Assembly: GCF_036884255.1 (NCBI RefSeq)
Contig: NZ_CP145605.1
Span: 2,294,001-2,358,000, forward strand
Reading direction: 5' to 3'
From: Paenibacillus tundrae
GTDB lineage: Bacteria; Bacillota; Bacilli; Paenibacillales; Paenibacillaceae
DNA length: 64,000 bases
A program made the translations under genes and the position numbers. This document shows, one piece after another, positions 1 to 9,342 of the stretch. The stretch's first letter is position 1; each line of letters begins with the position of its first letter. Under the pieces are notes generated by a model, which was not told where the DNA came from, did not search any database, and worked only from the letters and a program-made list of their open reading frames with translations.

Positions 1-241
1 TGTTATGACTTATAATGCATTGCAAACGCTATACCCAGGCGAGGGTGGAACCAGTCATGATGCGTTGGCTGAATTCACCGATGGAGGAGATATTCATCCT
101 TGGGCTCAGCAGCAACTGTCTACACTTGTACAGCTTGGATTAATCCAGGGTAATGGTAAGTCTATGAAGCCTCAGGGTACTGCAACCCGAGGTGAAGCTG
201 TGCAGGTGTTATTGAACCTAATGGAACATAAGGGTCAGTAA
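1..241 (+). CDS. S-layer homology (SLH) domain protein, 3' end only
   Basis: This is the C-terminal end of a gene that begins before the window. The visible 79 or so residues read as one SLH repeat: an F-T-D-G core, then I-H-P-W-A, a run of alternating hydrophobics (L-V-Q-L-G-L-I-Q-G) and a T-R-G-E-A segment, matching the usual order of an SLH unit. SLH repeats bind pyruvylated secondary cell-wall polymer and anchor proteins to the outside of Gram-positive cells. The methionine at position 5 is internal, because the frame is open to the left edge. A strong terminator follows 60 bp after the stop, so the unit ends here. The N-terminal function cannot be told. Confidence 0.8.
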   Translation, partial: VMTYNALQTLYPGEGGTSHDALAEFTDGGDIHPWAQQQLSTLVQLGLIQGNGKSMKPQGTATRGEAVQVLLNLMEHKGQ

Positions 242-301
242 TACCCTACGGAACAGCTAATTGATAGATACGTAATAATCTTAAAAGGACAGACAAGTTT
301 T

Positions 302-343
302 AAACCTTCTGCTCGCGGCCACGCGGGCTGGAGGTCTTTTTTT
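302..343 (+). terminator. Rho-independent terminator of the SLH gene
   Basis: A GC-rich stem (gctcgcg / cgcgggc around a gcca loop, extended by acctt/ggaggt pairs) runs straight into a seven-T tract. The rest of the 242-545 gap holds the upstream region of the LacI-type gene; no convincing promoter pair was found in it. Confidence 0.85.
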
Positions 344-509
344 CATAATAGGGTGTTACTCTGTGCAGGGGATTCTTCAAGGTTCTAGGATGTTATTGTT
401 GGGCATTCAACCAGACATCTGATACACTATTTATCAGGTGAATTAATTGTGATGATCTCACTGAATTCGCAACAGGCTAACGTATTCGGAATTGCAGAAT
501 TGTTCATGA

Positions 510-1580
<1,071 letters not shown>

Positions 1581-1770
1581 CAGGAAAAACAACAACAATT
1601 GGTTAAACCTTATTAGATGGTTGATCTCTTGATTAGAATGAATACCACCATAATAAGCCATGAACTCCGAGCTGGAGGGTCATGGCTTATTGTCGTATAA
1701 CGTTATGATGATTGTATGGGGCGAGCCCTAGTCAGCTCAGTCATATGAGCAATTAGACCATCGTGCTTCC

Positions 1771-2897
1771 TTAATTAAGGAAGGATGCATAGCGTTGCTG
1801 GAAAGATACCTCCATCTCGATCTGCCGTGCAAGCTGCTGTTTCACTTTATCTCCGCGTAATGACTGCAACTGTTGCAGGGGCTTCATCGAAGCGAACTGA
1901 TCCTGTGCCATACGGGTCAATAGTTCTGCAAGTGTATCCGCATCCTCTAGAGCAGCATTGAGTCCGAATGCACCTGTTGGAGTCATCGTATGGGCAGCGT
2001 CACCGATAAGAACGATATTATCTTGCGTCCAAGTCTCGGAATAACTGCTTTCTACAGATAACAATACAAAGTCACTCCATGTTTGGATGTGCGCTTTAAC
2101 CGAGTCAGCCAAACAAGGGAACGCCGTGACTAGTTTCTGAACAAATGGTGTAAAGGGTAGCTCGCGTAACTTGGAATAAGATCCTTGCGGGATGTTCCAG
2201 CCGATCTGAACATAGCCGCCGAATTGAGAGAAGAGAGCCAGCTGTTGCCCATCCATGCTTGCCATGCGTACCGCAGGTTCCCAGCCTACAGGTGCTGGGA
2301 TGCGAGCCCATAACAGGTCATATCCATGCTTACGAATATCGGGGATCATTCCCGAATGTTTCCGTACAGCGGAGTATCGACCGTCAGCGCCGACAATAAT
2401 GGAAGCTTCAATGGATGACGGAACACCATTTTGACGGATATTGACGCCAACAGGCTTGCCGGCCTTATCTCGCAATATCCCGGTCATGATTGTATTGAAG
2501 AGAATATGCTCCTGGGTGTGCTCTTGCTGTTGTGACTGGGAGACGATAATCTCTAACAAATATCCTGTGGTACATGGATGCCAACGTGCGAGACTTCATC
2601 ACTTGGGAAAATGGTTTTAATAATTTTGCCGTCTTCCCAATATTGAATCTCCTCCAGCGGAAGTGCACCGCGCTCAGCAATAATGGAGTACAGTCCATGT
2701 TTGTTTAATATAGCTTCTCCATCGGTATTCAGCAGCTCTCCGCGGAACGACTTGTGAAGATGAGGCTGTCGTTCAATTAAAGCTGTGGATATGCCTTGTC
2801 GATTCAACAGATTCGATAAAAGCGCTCCACCAGGCCCAGCCCCAACGATACAGACATCGACGGTCAGCGTTTGATTTGTTTCATTTGTTTTATTCAT
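1771..2897 (-). pseudogene. FAD-dependent monooxygenase, single-base frameshift
   Basis: Two adjacent minus-strand reading frames form one flavoprotein hydroxylase of about 376 aa. The N-terminal piece (2553-2897) has the dinucleotide-binding G-A-G-P-G-G motif near residue 18 and ends H-V-P-Q-D-I-C-stop. The second frame continues L-L-E-I-I-V and carries the G-A-D-G-R-Y-S-A-V-R-K motif and G-D-A-A-H-T-M-T-P-T-G-A-F-G-L-N-A, the FAD ribityl-binding signature. Inserting one T into the ATATTTGTT run at 2556-2566 (minus strand) restores Q-D-I-L-L-E-I. No internal start in the second half has a clear ribosome site. The gene is therefore either recently inactivated or affected by a homopolymer sequencing error. 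It is divergent from a MarR regulator, a common pairing for such enzymes. Substrate unknown. Confidence 0.85.
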
Positions 2898-2914
2898 ATG
2901 TTAGAATTCCTTCG

Positions 2915-2925
2915 CTGTATTATAG
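2915..2925 (-). promoter_or_regulatory. Candidate -10 of the monooxygenase gene
   Basis: On the minus strand a perfect TATAAT (2920-2925) lies about 22 bases before the ATG at 2897. The -35 at 17-bp spacing is poor (TATAAA), so this is only a candidate, possibly MarR-controlled. Confidence 0.35.
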
Positions 2926-3158
2926 GTGACAATTCATATACTTTATAACAATAAATTTATAAAAATAATTAAGTAACTAAAAGTAACTTTGAGCATAAGT
3001 AATTATAAACAAACTCCTTAAGATATTGCAATAGGTTGTTTGAGTACCTGTCTCTAAACTTGCCTAAACGTTTGACATTCATCCCATTTGAGCCGGTTGA
3101 ATGCCAACGCATATTTCACAAACAAAATAGTACAAATATGTTACAATATAAGGTAGGT

Positions 3159-3168
3159 TATGATCATA
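3159..3168. promoter_or_regulatory. Palindrome TATGATCATA before marR, possible operator
   Basis: A perfect 10-bp palindrome sits 17 bp upstream of the MarR ATG and 11 bp downstream of a TACAAT -10-like hexamer (3142-3147). MarR proteins often bind short palindromes at their own promoter. Ten bases is short enough for chance, so confidence is low. Confidence 0.3.
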
Positions 3169-3184
3169 GGTAGGAGGGACAGTT

Positions 3185-3667
3185 ATGAGTCCGGATACGG
3201 AGCGAAACTCTCAATTGGCAAATATCGATCAATTGTTGGAGGCCTTCTTCAGATATAAAAATAAAGTGTTGGATCAGCAACAGAAGAATGAAACAAACTG
3301 CAAACTGAATCCAACCAAAAATCATATATTGGCCATGATATTACGTGAAGAACGTTGCATGGCTGTTGATGTGGCAAGACAGCTCAGCCTATCTTCGGGT
3401 GCAACGACAATTGTCCTGAATCAGTTAGAGAGTGAGGGGCTTATTCAACGAGTGCGCAGTGAAGAGGATCGGCGGATTGTCTGGTTATCCCTTACTAGTG
3501 AAGGAGAGCAGCTAGCCCGTACATTGATCGCGAATCGTGGCCGTATGACTTGGGAATTGTTGCAGGCACTTACAGAAGAGGAACAACAACAGATGATCGG
3601 CATGCTCAAAAAAATTGAGCTGAAGCTGCTGGAGAATATGAAAGCACTTGAGCAAGCGAATCGATAA
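3185..3667 (+). CDS. MarR-family transcriptional regulator
   Basis: A 160-aa winged-helix regulator. The helix-turn-helix region is V-A-R-Q-L-S-L-S-S-G-A-T-T-I-V-L-N-Q-L near residues 63-80, followed by the wing with the family hallmark S-E-E-D-R-R-I-V-W-L-S-L-T near residues 95-107. The N- and C-terminal helices would form the dimer. A TAGGAGGGAC ribosome site precedes the ATG. It is transcribed away from the broken flavin monooxygenase and, by analogy with similar pairs, would repress that gene in response to a small aromatic or phenolic ligand; this is inference. If the monooxygenase is really dead, the regulator has lost its obvious target. A strong terminator follows. Confidence 0.9.
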   Translation: MSPDTERNSQLANIDQLLEAFFRYKNKVLDQQQKNETNCKLNPTKNHILAMILREERCMAVDVARQLSLSSGATTIVLNQLESEGLIQRVRSEEDRRIVWLSLTSEGEQLARTLIANRGRMTWELLQALTEEEQQQMIGMLKKIELKLLENMKALEQANR

Positions 3668-3688
3668 GGTAATACGTCTCAAGCTAAG

Positions 3689-3750
3689 GCGTCAGCCTTC
3701 AAGAATTTCAGACCTTCGTTAGGTCTAACTCTTGAAGACTGGCGTTTTTT
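3689..3750 (+). terminator. Terminator after marR
   Basis: A very long hairpin: cgtcagccttcaaga pairs with tcttgaagactggcg, with an inner cagacc/ggtctaa stem, and then seven T residues. It is also a plausible stop for transcripts arriving from the right. Confidence 0.85.
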
Positions 3751-3828
3751 TATTGTAGATCTTAATTTAATTCATTCACTACAGGTTCATAAGTGGTCTT
3801 TGAATTTGGAGGAATATGCATTTCATAT

Positions 3829-3865
3829 CGCGCATCCTTCGTAATCAAAAGCGGACTTTTTGAAC
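3829..3865 (-). repeat. Dispersed repeat arm A (left of the yneQ-like gene)
   Basis: On the minus strand this reads gttcaaaaagtccgcttttg followed by attacgaaggatgcgcg. It is the terminal 37 bases of the foldback element described at 14591-15032, pointing away from the gene. Its 5' flank (TATAAGAGGTT) contains the stop codon of the adjacent gene. The 31 bases at 3835-3865 are identical, in inverted orientation, to arm B at 4235-4265. Confidence 0.85.
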
Positions 3866-3871
3866 AACCTC

Positions 3872-4171
3872 TTATAGGTGGAATCGGCGAATATGCTCTG
3901 TAAGGCCTTCAAGCTGCAAGATTTGCTTTTGCTTCTCACCCAGAAGATCAAAATGAGGAAAAGGCTCACGTCGATGAATATAACGAGGATTAAGTCCATG
4001 TGCACGGCACCATTCTTCGAGTCTTTCCAAATCTGCACATCCCACTTTGGTCACACTCTTCACGCCAGGGAAACGGGGGTCAATCCAAAAATGAGTGAGA
4101 TAGGCAATTTCGCCACGGGAGACACGCTCTTTCCAGGCTGTCAGTTCATTCCGCTTAATTCCAAATGCCAT
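3872..4171 (-). CDS. YneQ-like small conserved protein
   Basis: A 99-aa soluble protein starting M-A-F-G-I-K-R-N-E-L. It resembles Bacillus YneQ as I remember it: T-A-W-K-E-R-V near the start, a central T-K-V-G-C-A-D-L-E-R-L-E-E-W segment and a late H-F-D-L-L-G-E. No function is known. A longer frame starts at 4240, but the M-A-F-G start at 4171 has an AAAGGA ribosome site 11 bases upstream and matches the family N-terminus. The gene is boxed in by two inverted copies of the same repeat arm, and its stop codon lies at the edge of arm A. A candidate promoter on the minus strand, TTGAAC-16-TACAAT, takes its -35 from the end of arm B. Confidence 0.7.
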   Translation of the reverse strand: MAFGIKRNELTAWKERVSRGEIAYLTHFWIDPRFPGVKSVTKVGCADLERLEEWCRAHGLNPRYIHRREPFPHFDLLGEKQKQILQLEGLTEHIRRFHL

Positions 4172-4212
4172 AATTACCAAAATCCTTTCCAAACGGGTAT
4201 TGTCCTGAACGT

Positions 4213-4240
4213 ATTGTAACATCTTATAGTGGTAGTTCAA
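4213..4240 (-). promoter_or_regulatory. Candidate promoter of the yneQ-like gene, -35 inside a repeat end
   Basis: Minus-strand TTGAAC (4235-4240) is separated by 16 bp from TACAAT (4213-4218). The TTGAAC is the first six bases of repeat arm B read in reverse. Four of six -35 bases match the consensus. Confidence 0.4.
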
Positions 4241-4265
4241 AAAGTCCGCTTTTGATTACGAAGGA
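4235..4265 (+). repeat. Dispersed repeat arm B (right of the yneQ-like gene)
   Basis: Thirty-one bases identical to arm A in inverted orientation, beginning gttcaaaaagtccg and ending acgaagga, then diverging. Its flank CTTATAGTGGTA resembles the flank of arm A. Confidence 0.85.
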
Positions 4266-4408
4266 ACAGATTCAATCACAATTGTTCAAACGAAGCTATT
4301 ATAAAATGTCGTGGTTGGGTAAATGTATATGACAACATTTTTATAAGAAGTATTCGTTATATGCTAAAATAAGGCATCAATGTCCTCATGCGGAAAGGGA
4401 ATGACATC

Positions 4409-6433
4409 ATGGAACTATTTATCGCAGTGCTCGTTTTACTGGTTCTGATCGGTTTATCCAATATCCTGAACCGATTTGTACCTTTTATCCCCGTTCCGCT
4501 CATTCAGATTGCGCTTGGTTTTGCTGTAGCGTTGCTACCAGCAGGCGTTCATCTGCCACTGAATCCGGAATTGTTCTTTGTGCTGTTTATTGCTCCATTG
4601 TTATACAACGATGGCAAACGAACACCTCGCAATGAATTGTGGAATCTTAGAGCGCCCATTCTGCTTCTTGCTCTAGGGCTTGTATTTGTCACCGTACTGG
4701 TGGGCGGATATGCGATTCACTGGCTTATTCCTACCATTCCACTTCCTGCTGCCTTTGCGCTAGCTGCAATTTTGTCCCCGACAGACGCTGTAGCTGTTGG
4801 AGCGATGGCAGGACGTGTACATCTTCCCAAAAGCATACATAGGTTACTTGAAGGAGAGGCGTTAATGAACGATGCCTCTGGATTGGTTGCTTTCAAATTT
4901 GCAATTGCTGCAACGGTTACAGGTGTTTTTTCACTTGCGGAGGCCTCGGTTAGCTTCTTAATTATTGCCATCGGCGGGCTACTTGCCGGTGCATTATTGT
5001 CGTTTCTGCTGATCCGGCTTGGTGTATGGATTCGTCGTCTTGGAATGGAGGATGTCACCATTCATATGCTTCTGCAGATTCTGACGCCATTCGTTATTTA
5101 TCTCGTGAGTGAAGAGATCGGTGTCTCGGGGATTTTGGCAGTCGTGGCTGGTGGCATCATTCATGCGATTGAGCGTGATCGGACGGAATCCGTGCAACTG
5201 AAGATGCAGGTTGTATCGATGAGCACGTGGTCTGTAATTTTGTATATTCTGAATGGTCTGGTGTTTGTCATTCTAGGCGTGCAGATTCCAGATGTGTTAA
5301 ATACTATTTTTGCCAATGCTTCGTTTAATAATGGACAGGTTCTCGGCTACGTAGGTCTGATTACGTTGTTGTTGTTAGTATTACGTTTTGCGTGGATTTA
5401 TGTATTCTGGCGTGGGAACAAATGGTTTCGTCCTCAATCTTCGATTGGGAAGCCAAAATTCAAAGCAATGAGTTTGATTTCTCTCTCAGGTGTGAGAGGG
5501 GCAGTGACACTAGCAGGTGCATTCTCCATCCCATATGTACTCGAAGATGGGTCGCCTTTCCCAGAACGGGATCTCATTATATTTTTGGCGGCAGGTGTCA
5601 TTCTGTTAACATTAATTGCAGCGAGTGCCTTGCTCCCGGTATTAGCCAAAAATGATGAGAAAAACACGGATGGCGAGCCACTTAGAACCGAGCGTAAAGC
5701 TCAGGATATTATGCTTAATGCAGCCATTCGCGCGGTAAAGTCAGAGATGAACGAGGAGAACAAGGCAGCAGCGCTTGCTGTAGTTTCAGACCTATCGAAG
5801 TATATCAGACAGGCAGCTGGTCAGCTCACTGCGGGTAAACGCAAAGATATCCTTAAACAGGAAGCGGCCCTTAACCTGATCGGTACACGTGCTGAGCGTA
5901 AGGAAGTGCAGAAGATGCTGGATGAAAATGTAATTGCATCTGACGCAGCATTCCGGTGTAATAGCTGGCTGGATCGCAAAGAAATGATGCTGGCTAACCG
6001 CACCAACACGCAAATGATGTTTTCCATCAGTGAAATTGGACGTGTGATCGGACATCTGTTCACCGAGCGCCAAGAAGCACCGACACCGCAGTTTATGATC
6101 GAAAATGCAGAACTGTATCAACAGGTTAAACTTCGTACCTCTGAAGCAGCAATTAAGGCGATCCGTGCCCAGATGAACGATGCTAATCGTACGGTGGCGA
6201 TAGCGGTCATTGCCAAGTATGAGCGCGTCATTTCCAAATTGCGTAGCTGGAATCAAGGACAGAAGGAAGATCCATTCGATCAGAACAAGATGGAGCTGCA
6301 GATGGTAGCGATTCAAGAGCAGCGGAATACAGTACAGCAACTGTATGAGAATGGTGAAATTAACCGGGATGTGGCTGCTAAATTACGGCGTTTTATCAAT
6401 GATGTGGAGGCAACCGTGCTCAAAAATAGTTAA
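4409..6433 (+). CDS. Na+/H+ antiporter, NhaP/CPA1 type
   Basis: A 674-aa membrane antiporter exchanging cytoplasmic Na+ (perhaps K+) for protons. Residues 1-420 form about twelve hydrophobic segments; the conserved ion site is visible as S-P-T-D-A-V-A-V near residue 121 and E-A-L-M-N-D-A-S-G near residue 148, with L-S-G-V-R-G-A-V-T-L-A near 360. Residues 430-674 are a hydrophilic, helical cytoplasmic tail. Length and layout fit Bacillus NhaK (YvgP). The frame opens at 4388, but the ATG at 4409 has a GAAAGGGA ribosome site 8 to 9 bases away and gives a clean membrane start. A TGcTAAAAT extended -10 lies at 4362-4370. Gene stands alone; role in salt and pH homeostasis is inferred from the family. 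Confidence 0.9.
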   Translation: MELFIAVLVLLVLIGLSNILNRFVPFIPVPLIQIALGFAVALLPAGVHLPLNPELFFVLFIAPLLYNDGKRTPRNELWNLRAPILLLALGLVFVTVLVGGYAIHWLIPTIPLPAAFALAAILSPTDAVAVGAMAGRVHLPKSIHRLLEGEALMNDASGLVAFKFAIAATVTGVFSLAEASVSFLIIAIGGLLAGALLSFLLIRLGVWIRRLGMEDVTIHMLLQILTPFVIYLVSEEIGVSGILAVVAGGIIHAIERDRTESVQLKMQVVSMSTWSVILYILNGLVFVILGVQIPDVLNTIFANASFNNGQVLGYVGLITLLLLVLRFAWIYVFWRGNKWFRPQSSIGKPKFKAMSLISLSGVRGAVTLAGAFSIPYVLEDGSPFPERDLIIFLAAGVILLTLIAASALLPVLAKNDEKNTDGEPLRTERKAQDIMLNAAIRAVKSEMNEENKAAALAVVSDLSKYIRQAAGQLTAGKRKDILKQEAALNLIGTRAERKEVQKMLDENVIASDAAFRCNSWLDRKEMMLANRTNTQMMFSISEIGRVIGHLFTERQEAPTPQFMIENAELYQQVKLRTSEAAIKAIRAQMNDANRTVAIAVIAKYERVISKLRSWNQGQKEDPFDQNKMELQMVAIQEQRNTVQQLYENGEINRDVAAKLRRFINDVEATVLKNS

Positions 6434-6450
6434 TCTGACAAATCCGATAT

Positions 6451-6479
6451 TTTAAATGTGGTTATTCGTTTGATATAAT
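6451..6479 (+). promoter_or_regulatory. Promoter of the aldo/keto reductase
   Basis: TTTAAA (6451-6456), 17 bp, then an extended -10 TGaTATAAT (6471-6479). This is the best sigma-A-type match in the first 10 kb and lies 48 bp before the ATG. Confidence 0.6.
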
Positions 6480-6526
6480 ACAGGAAGCACGTGAACATAC
6501 CTTCAGAAAAAGGAGATAGATGAGAT

Positions 6527-7465
6527 ATGGCAGAACAACACACTCGTTTAGGCAAAACAGATCTAGTCGTTAACCCCATCGGGTTAGGTGCAAACGCAGT
6601 AGGTGGACACAATATCTATCCAGATATGTTGAATGATGAAACGGGTAAAGAAGTCGTTCGCACGGCATTGAAGCAAGGGATTAACTTTGTGGATACAGCC
6701 TTCATCTATGGTCCGGAGCATTCTGAGCGATTAATTGGCGAAGTTCTCAAAGAAACAGGTCAGCGTCAAAATACAATCATAGCAACCAAGGCTGCACATA
6801 AATTGGTCGATGGAAAGGTTGAGATTGATAACTCTCCAGCCTTTCTAACCGAAGCTGTTGACCAAGCACTAAGACGTTTACAGACGGATTACATCGATTT
6901 ATTCTATATTCATTTCCCAGACAAACAGACACCGAAGGACGAGGCAGTAGGTGCGTTAAAGCGATTAAAGGATGCAGGCAAAATTCGGGCAATAGGTGTA
7001 TCCAACTTCTCCGTTGATCAGCTTCGGGAAGCCAACCGGGATGGGCACGTGGACGTCCTGCAATCCGAATACAATCTATTCAAACGAGAAGCAGAACAAG
7101 AATTGCTGCCCTATACAACAGAACATCAGATTTCATTTGTTCCTTACTTCCCACTGGCGGCAGGGCTACTAGGCGGTAAGTATAATCGTGATACAACATT
7201 CCAAGACGGACGTGCGACGAATCCACTCTTCACTGGCGAGAACTTTATTCGCAATTTGGACAAGGTAGATCAGCTTCGCAGTATCGCAGAATCCAAAAAT
7301 GCTGAGGTTGCTCATCTTGTCTTGGCATGGTACCTATCCCAACCTTCCATTGATGCCCTGATACCAGGAGCGAAGAAACCTGAACAGGTGATTAATAATT
7401 TGAAGACGTTGCAGGTAGAATTGTCTGCTGAAGAAATTGCAGTGATAGATCAGATTTTTCGCTAG
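6527..7465 (+). CDS. Aldo/keto reductase, IolS-like (AKR11)
   Basis: A 312-aa NADPH-dependent reductase with the (beta/alpha)8 fold of the family. Visible features are the catalytic-Tyr segment D-T-A-F-I-Y-G near residue 56, the A-T-K-A-A-H lysine near 84, Y-I-H-F-P-D near 127, the G-V-S-N-F-S nucleotide loop near 155 and the late I-P-G-A-K-K-P-E-Q. Several stretches ([24 protein letters not shown]) are close to B. subtilis IolS as I remember it. AAAGGAGATAG precedes the ATG. It is not beside inositol genes here, so a specific substrate should not be assumed. The gene appears monocistronic, ending before the deacetylase gene 93 bp away. Confidence 0.9.
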   Translation: MAEQHTRLGKTDLVVNPIGLGANAVGGHNIYPDMLNDETGKEVVRTALKQGINFVDTAFIYGPEHSERLIGEVLKETGQRQNTIIATKAAHKLVDGKVEIDNSPAFLTEAVDQALRRLQTDYIDLFYIHFPDKQTPKDEAVGALKRLKDAGKIRAIGVSNFSVDQLREANRDGHVDVLQSEYNLFKREAEQELLPYTTEHQISFVPYFPLAAGLLGGKYNRDTTFQDGRATNPLFTGENFIRNLDKVDQLRSIAESKNAEVAHLVLAWYLSQPSIDALIPGAKKPEQVINNLKTLQVELSAEEIAVIDQIFR

Positions 7466-7558
7466 GGCGAGTTTTTAGACACGTTCTAAATAGTTCCGGG
7501 GAATCGGGTAATGCTAACAGGGAGAGTGTAGGTTCAACAACATAGAAAGGACATGAAC

Positions 7559-8341
7559 ATGACCCTGATCCCAAAAAAAGCCCGAATGCTCGGAATATTC
7601 ATTGTGATTCTCTTATTGAGCTGTAATACGGTATATGCGAAGCCGGCGCAGAAGAACCGGCAGTATTACGAGGAACGTGGAGAGATTGTGTGGGAAGTGC
7701 CTACACAGGATAAGCTTATCGCATTAACGTTTGATGATGGCCCTGATCCTGTGCAGACACCCGAAATTTTGGCTCTGCTCCGCCAGTATGAAGCCAAAGC
7801 TACGTTTTTTGTGTTAGGTAAATGGGCTGAGAAATTTCCGCAGCTTGTCATGCAAGAGCAGCAGGAAGGACATGAGGTAGCTAATCACACGTATGCACAT
7901 ACGTATGCCGTGCGATCTACGGGTGCTGACACCTATATCCGAGACATGGATGATGCCGAGAAATCTATCCTTGGTGCGGGGGTTGCTCGTCCTATGTTGT
8001 TTAGACCTCCCGGTGGCTACTATAACGATATGGTGATTCAAGCTGCCAAGCAAAAAGGGTATACCATCGTGTTATGGTCTTGGCATCAGGACACTCGCGA
8101 TTGGGCTTCCCCAGGAGTCACTACCATTGCCAACAAAGTGTTGAAAAACGTTCGTAACGGGGACATTGTTCTATTCCATGACAAAGTGGAAGGTAAGTCT
8201 CAGACGGTGCAGGCGTTAGCACGAATCTTGCCTCAACTTCAACAAGAAGGCTATCGCTTCGTGACCGTTTCCGAGTTGCTAGCTGTTAAAGCTAAGGAGG
8301 CAGCGAAGAACGGCGTATCATCTTCGAAAGTTCACCCGTAA
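7559..8341 (+). CDS. Secreted polysaccharide deacetylase (NodB domain)
   Basis: A 260-aa CE4-family deacetylase that removes acetyl groups from N-acetylglucosamine-type polymers outside the cell. Residues 1-27 look like a signal peptide (K-K-A-R, hydrophobic run, V-Y-A-K). The NodB domain follows: motif 1 T-F-D-D-G-P-D near residue 57, motif 2 H-T-Y-A-H near 106, motif 3 R-P-P-G-G-Y-Y near 145, motif 4 with D-T-R-D-W near 173, and motif 5 V-L-F-H-D near 201. All the metal and catalytic residues expected are present. An earlier in-frame ATG at 7553 is only two bases from the AGAAAGG ribosome site, so the ATG at 7559 is preferred. Likely a peptidoglycan or chitin-type deacetylase; the exact polymer is not predictable. 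A terminator follows. Confidence 0.9.
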   Translation: MTLIPKKARMLGIFIVILLLSCNTVYAKPAQKNRQYYEERGEIVWEVPTQDKLIALTFDDGPDPVQTPEILALLRQYEAKATFFVLGKWAEKFPQLVMQEQQEGHEVANHTYAHTYAVRSTGADTYIRDMDDAEKSILGAGVARPMLFRPPGGYYNDMVIQAAKQKGYTIVLWSWHQDTRDWASPGVTTIANKVLKNVRNGDIVLFHDKVEGKSQTVQALARILPQLQQEGYRFVTVSELLAVKAKEAAKNGVSSSKVHP

Positions 8342-8350
8342 TTGAAATTC

Positions 8351-8390
8351 AAACCCGCCGTCTCTGGAATTCAGAGCGAAGCGGGTTTTT
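8351..8390 (+). terminator. Terminator after the deacetylase gene
   Basis: Stem aacccgc...gcgggtt with an inner tctctg/cagag pairing around a gaatt turn, followed by five T residues. Confidence 0.8.
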
Positions 8391-8408
8391 GCATTTGGCA
8401 GGCACAGC

Positions 8409-8437
8409 TTTTGTTTTGATCTCAAAACGTCTACAAT
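8409..8437 (+). promoter_or_regulatory. Candidate promoter of ywbE
   Basis: TTTTGT (8409-8414), 17 bp, TACAAT (8432-8437), 63 bp before the ATG. The -10 is good and the -35 weak. Confidence 0.4.
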
Positions 8438-8500
8438 AGATGAAGCTTTGGTACAGGTGGCGTTATGAATTAGGACTGACTTATATAAGGAGGAGAACGG

Positions 8501-8707
8501 ATGAACGGACAACAACGGGTTAACATTAGAGCAGGCTTAGAAGTGGATATCGTGCTGAAGCAGGATCAAGCTACTGGCAAGCTGACACGGGGGATCGTAA
8601 AGGATTTACTGACCAAGTCACCCACACATCCTCATGGAATTAAGGTTCGTCTCACCAATGGACAGGTAGGACGAGTTAAGCAGATTATCGGTGGAGCAAC
8701 GCAGTGA
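8501..8707 (+). CDS. ywbE: YwbE family protein
   Basis: A 68-aa basic protein that matches Bacillus YwbE along nearly its whole length: N-I-R-A-G-L-E-V-D-I-V-L-K-Q-D-Q, then G-K-L-T-R-G-I-V-K-D-L-L-T, S-P-T-H-P-H-G-I-K-V-R-L and a final G-Q-V-G-R-V-K. The family is widespread, single-domain and likely a small beta-barrel; its function is unknown. AAGGAGGAG precedes the ATG. The DUF4269 gene begins 20 bp after its stop, so the two are probably cotranscribed. Confidence 0.9.
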   Translation: MNGQQRVNIRAGLEVDIVLKQDQATGKLTRGIVKDLLTKSPTHPHGIKVRLTNGQVGRVKQIIGGATQ

Positions 8708-8727
8708 TTGAATGCGTGAGACAATAG

Positions 8728-9342
8728 ATGAAGAGCACAGCAGATGTAATGGCACATCTCGCAGGAGGAAATGAACGACAGCAGGATGCTTATCGAGTTC
8801 TCCAAGAAAGTAGAGTGTTACTTATCTTGGCAGCATTTCAGGCTTATCCTGCGGGAACTGTACCTATTGATATCGACATTCCAGGTAGTGATCTAGATAT
8901 CCTTTGTGAGGCATATGATCTGGATGCTTTTGCAATTCATATTGAACGAGACTTGGGTAACTTGCGGCATTTCCATTGTAATCGTGGTACCCGAAGTATG
9001 GATGGAACATCTTACGTGACATGTAATTTTCAGATTGACCATTGGCCTATAGAGATTTTTGCTCAAGCTGTCCCCATTCAACAGCAGAACGCATATCTTC
9101 ATATGAAGGTAGAGTGGGAGCTGTTACAACTATGGGGATCCGAGGGACAACGTGAAATTCGAAGATTAAAACGTTCTGGACTCAAAACTGAGCCAGCCTT
9201 TGCTCAAGTACTTGGGTTACAGGGTGATCCCTATGTGGAGATGCTGCATCTGGCAACGTGGAGTCAGATCGAGCTTAGAGACTGGGCGCGTAAGCAGCCG
9301 TCATTCTTACAGTTTTCTTCAATGATTACTGAATCATCATAA
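8728..9342 (+). CDS. DUF4269 protein (nucleotidyltransferase-like)
   Basis: A 204-aa protein of the DUF4269 family by overall pattern. The segment D-I-P-G-S-D-L-D-I-L-C near residue 52 looks like the G-S-x-D-x-D metal-binding core of the nucleotidyltransferase fold, and H-W-P-I-E-I-F-A-Q near residue 110 could supply the third acidic position. No specific reaction is known. It follows ywbE by 20 bp, with only a weak ribosome site, suggesting translational dependence on the upstream gene. Its end overlaps the convergent transporter gene by 6 bp. Substrate unknown. Confidence 0.75.
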   Translation: MKSTADVMAHLAGGNERQQDAYRVLQESRVLLILAAFQAYPAGTVPIDIDIPGSDLDILCEAYDLDAFAIHIERDLGNLRHFHCNRGTRSMDGTSYVTCNFQIDHWPIEIFAQAVPIQQQNAYLHMKVEWELLQLWGSEGQREIRRLKRSGLKTEPAFAQVLGLQGDPYVEMLHLATWSQIELRDWARKQPSFLQFSSMITESS

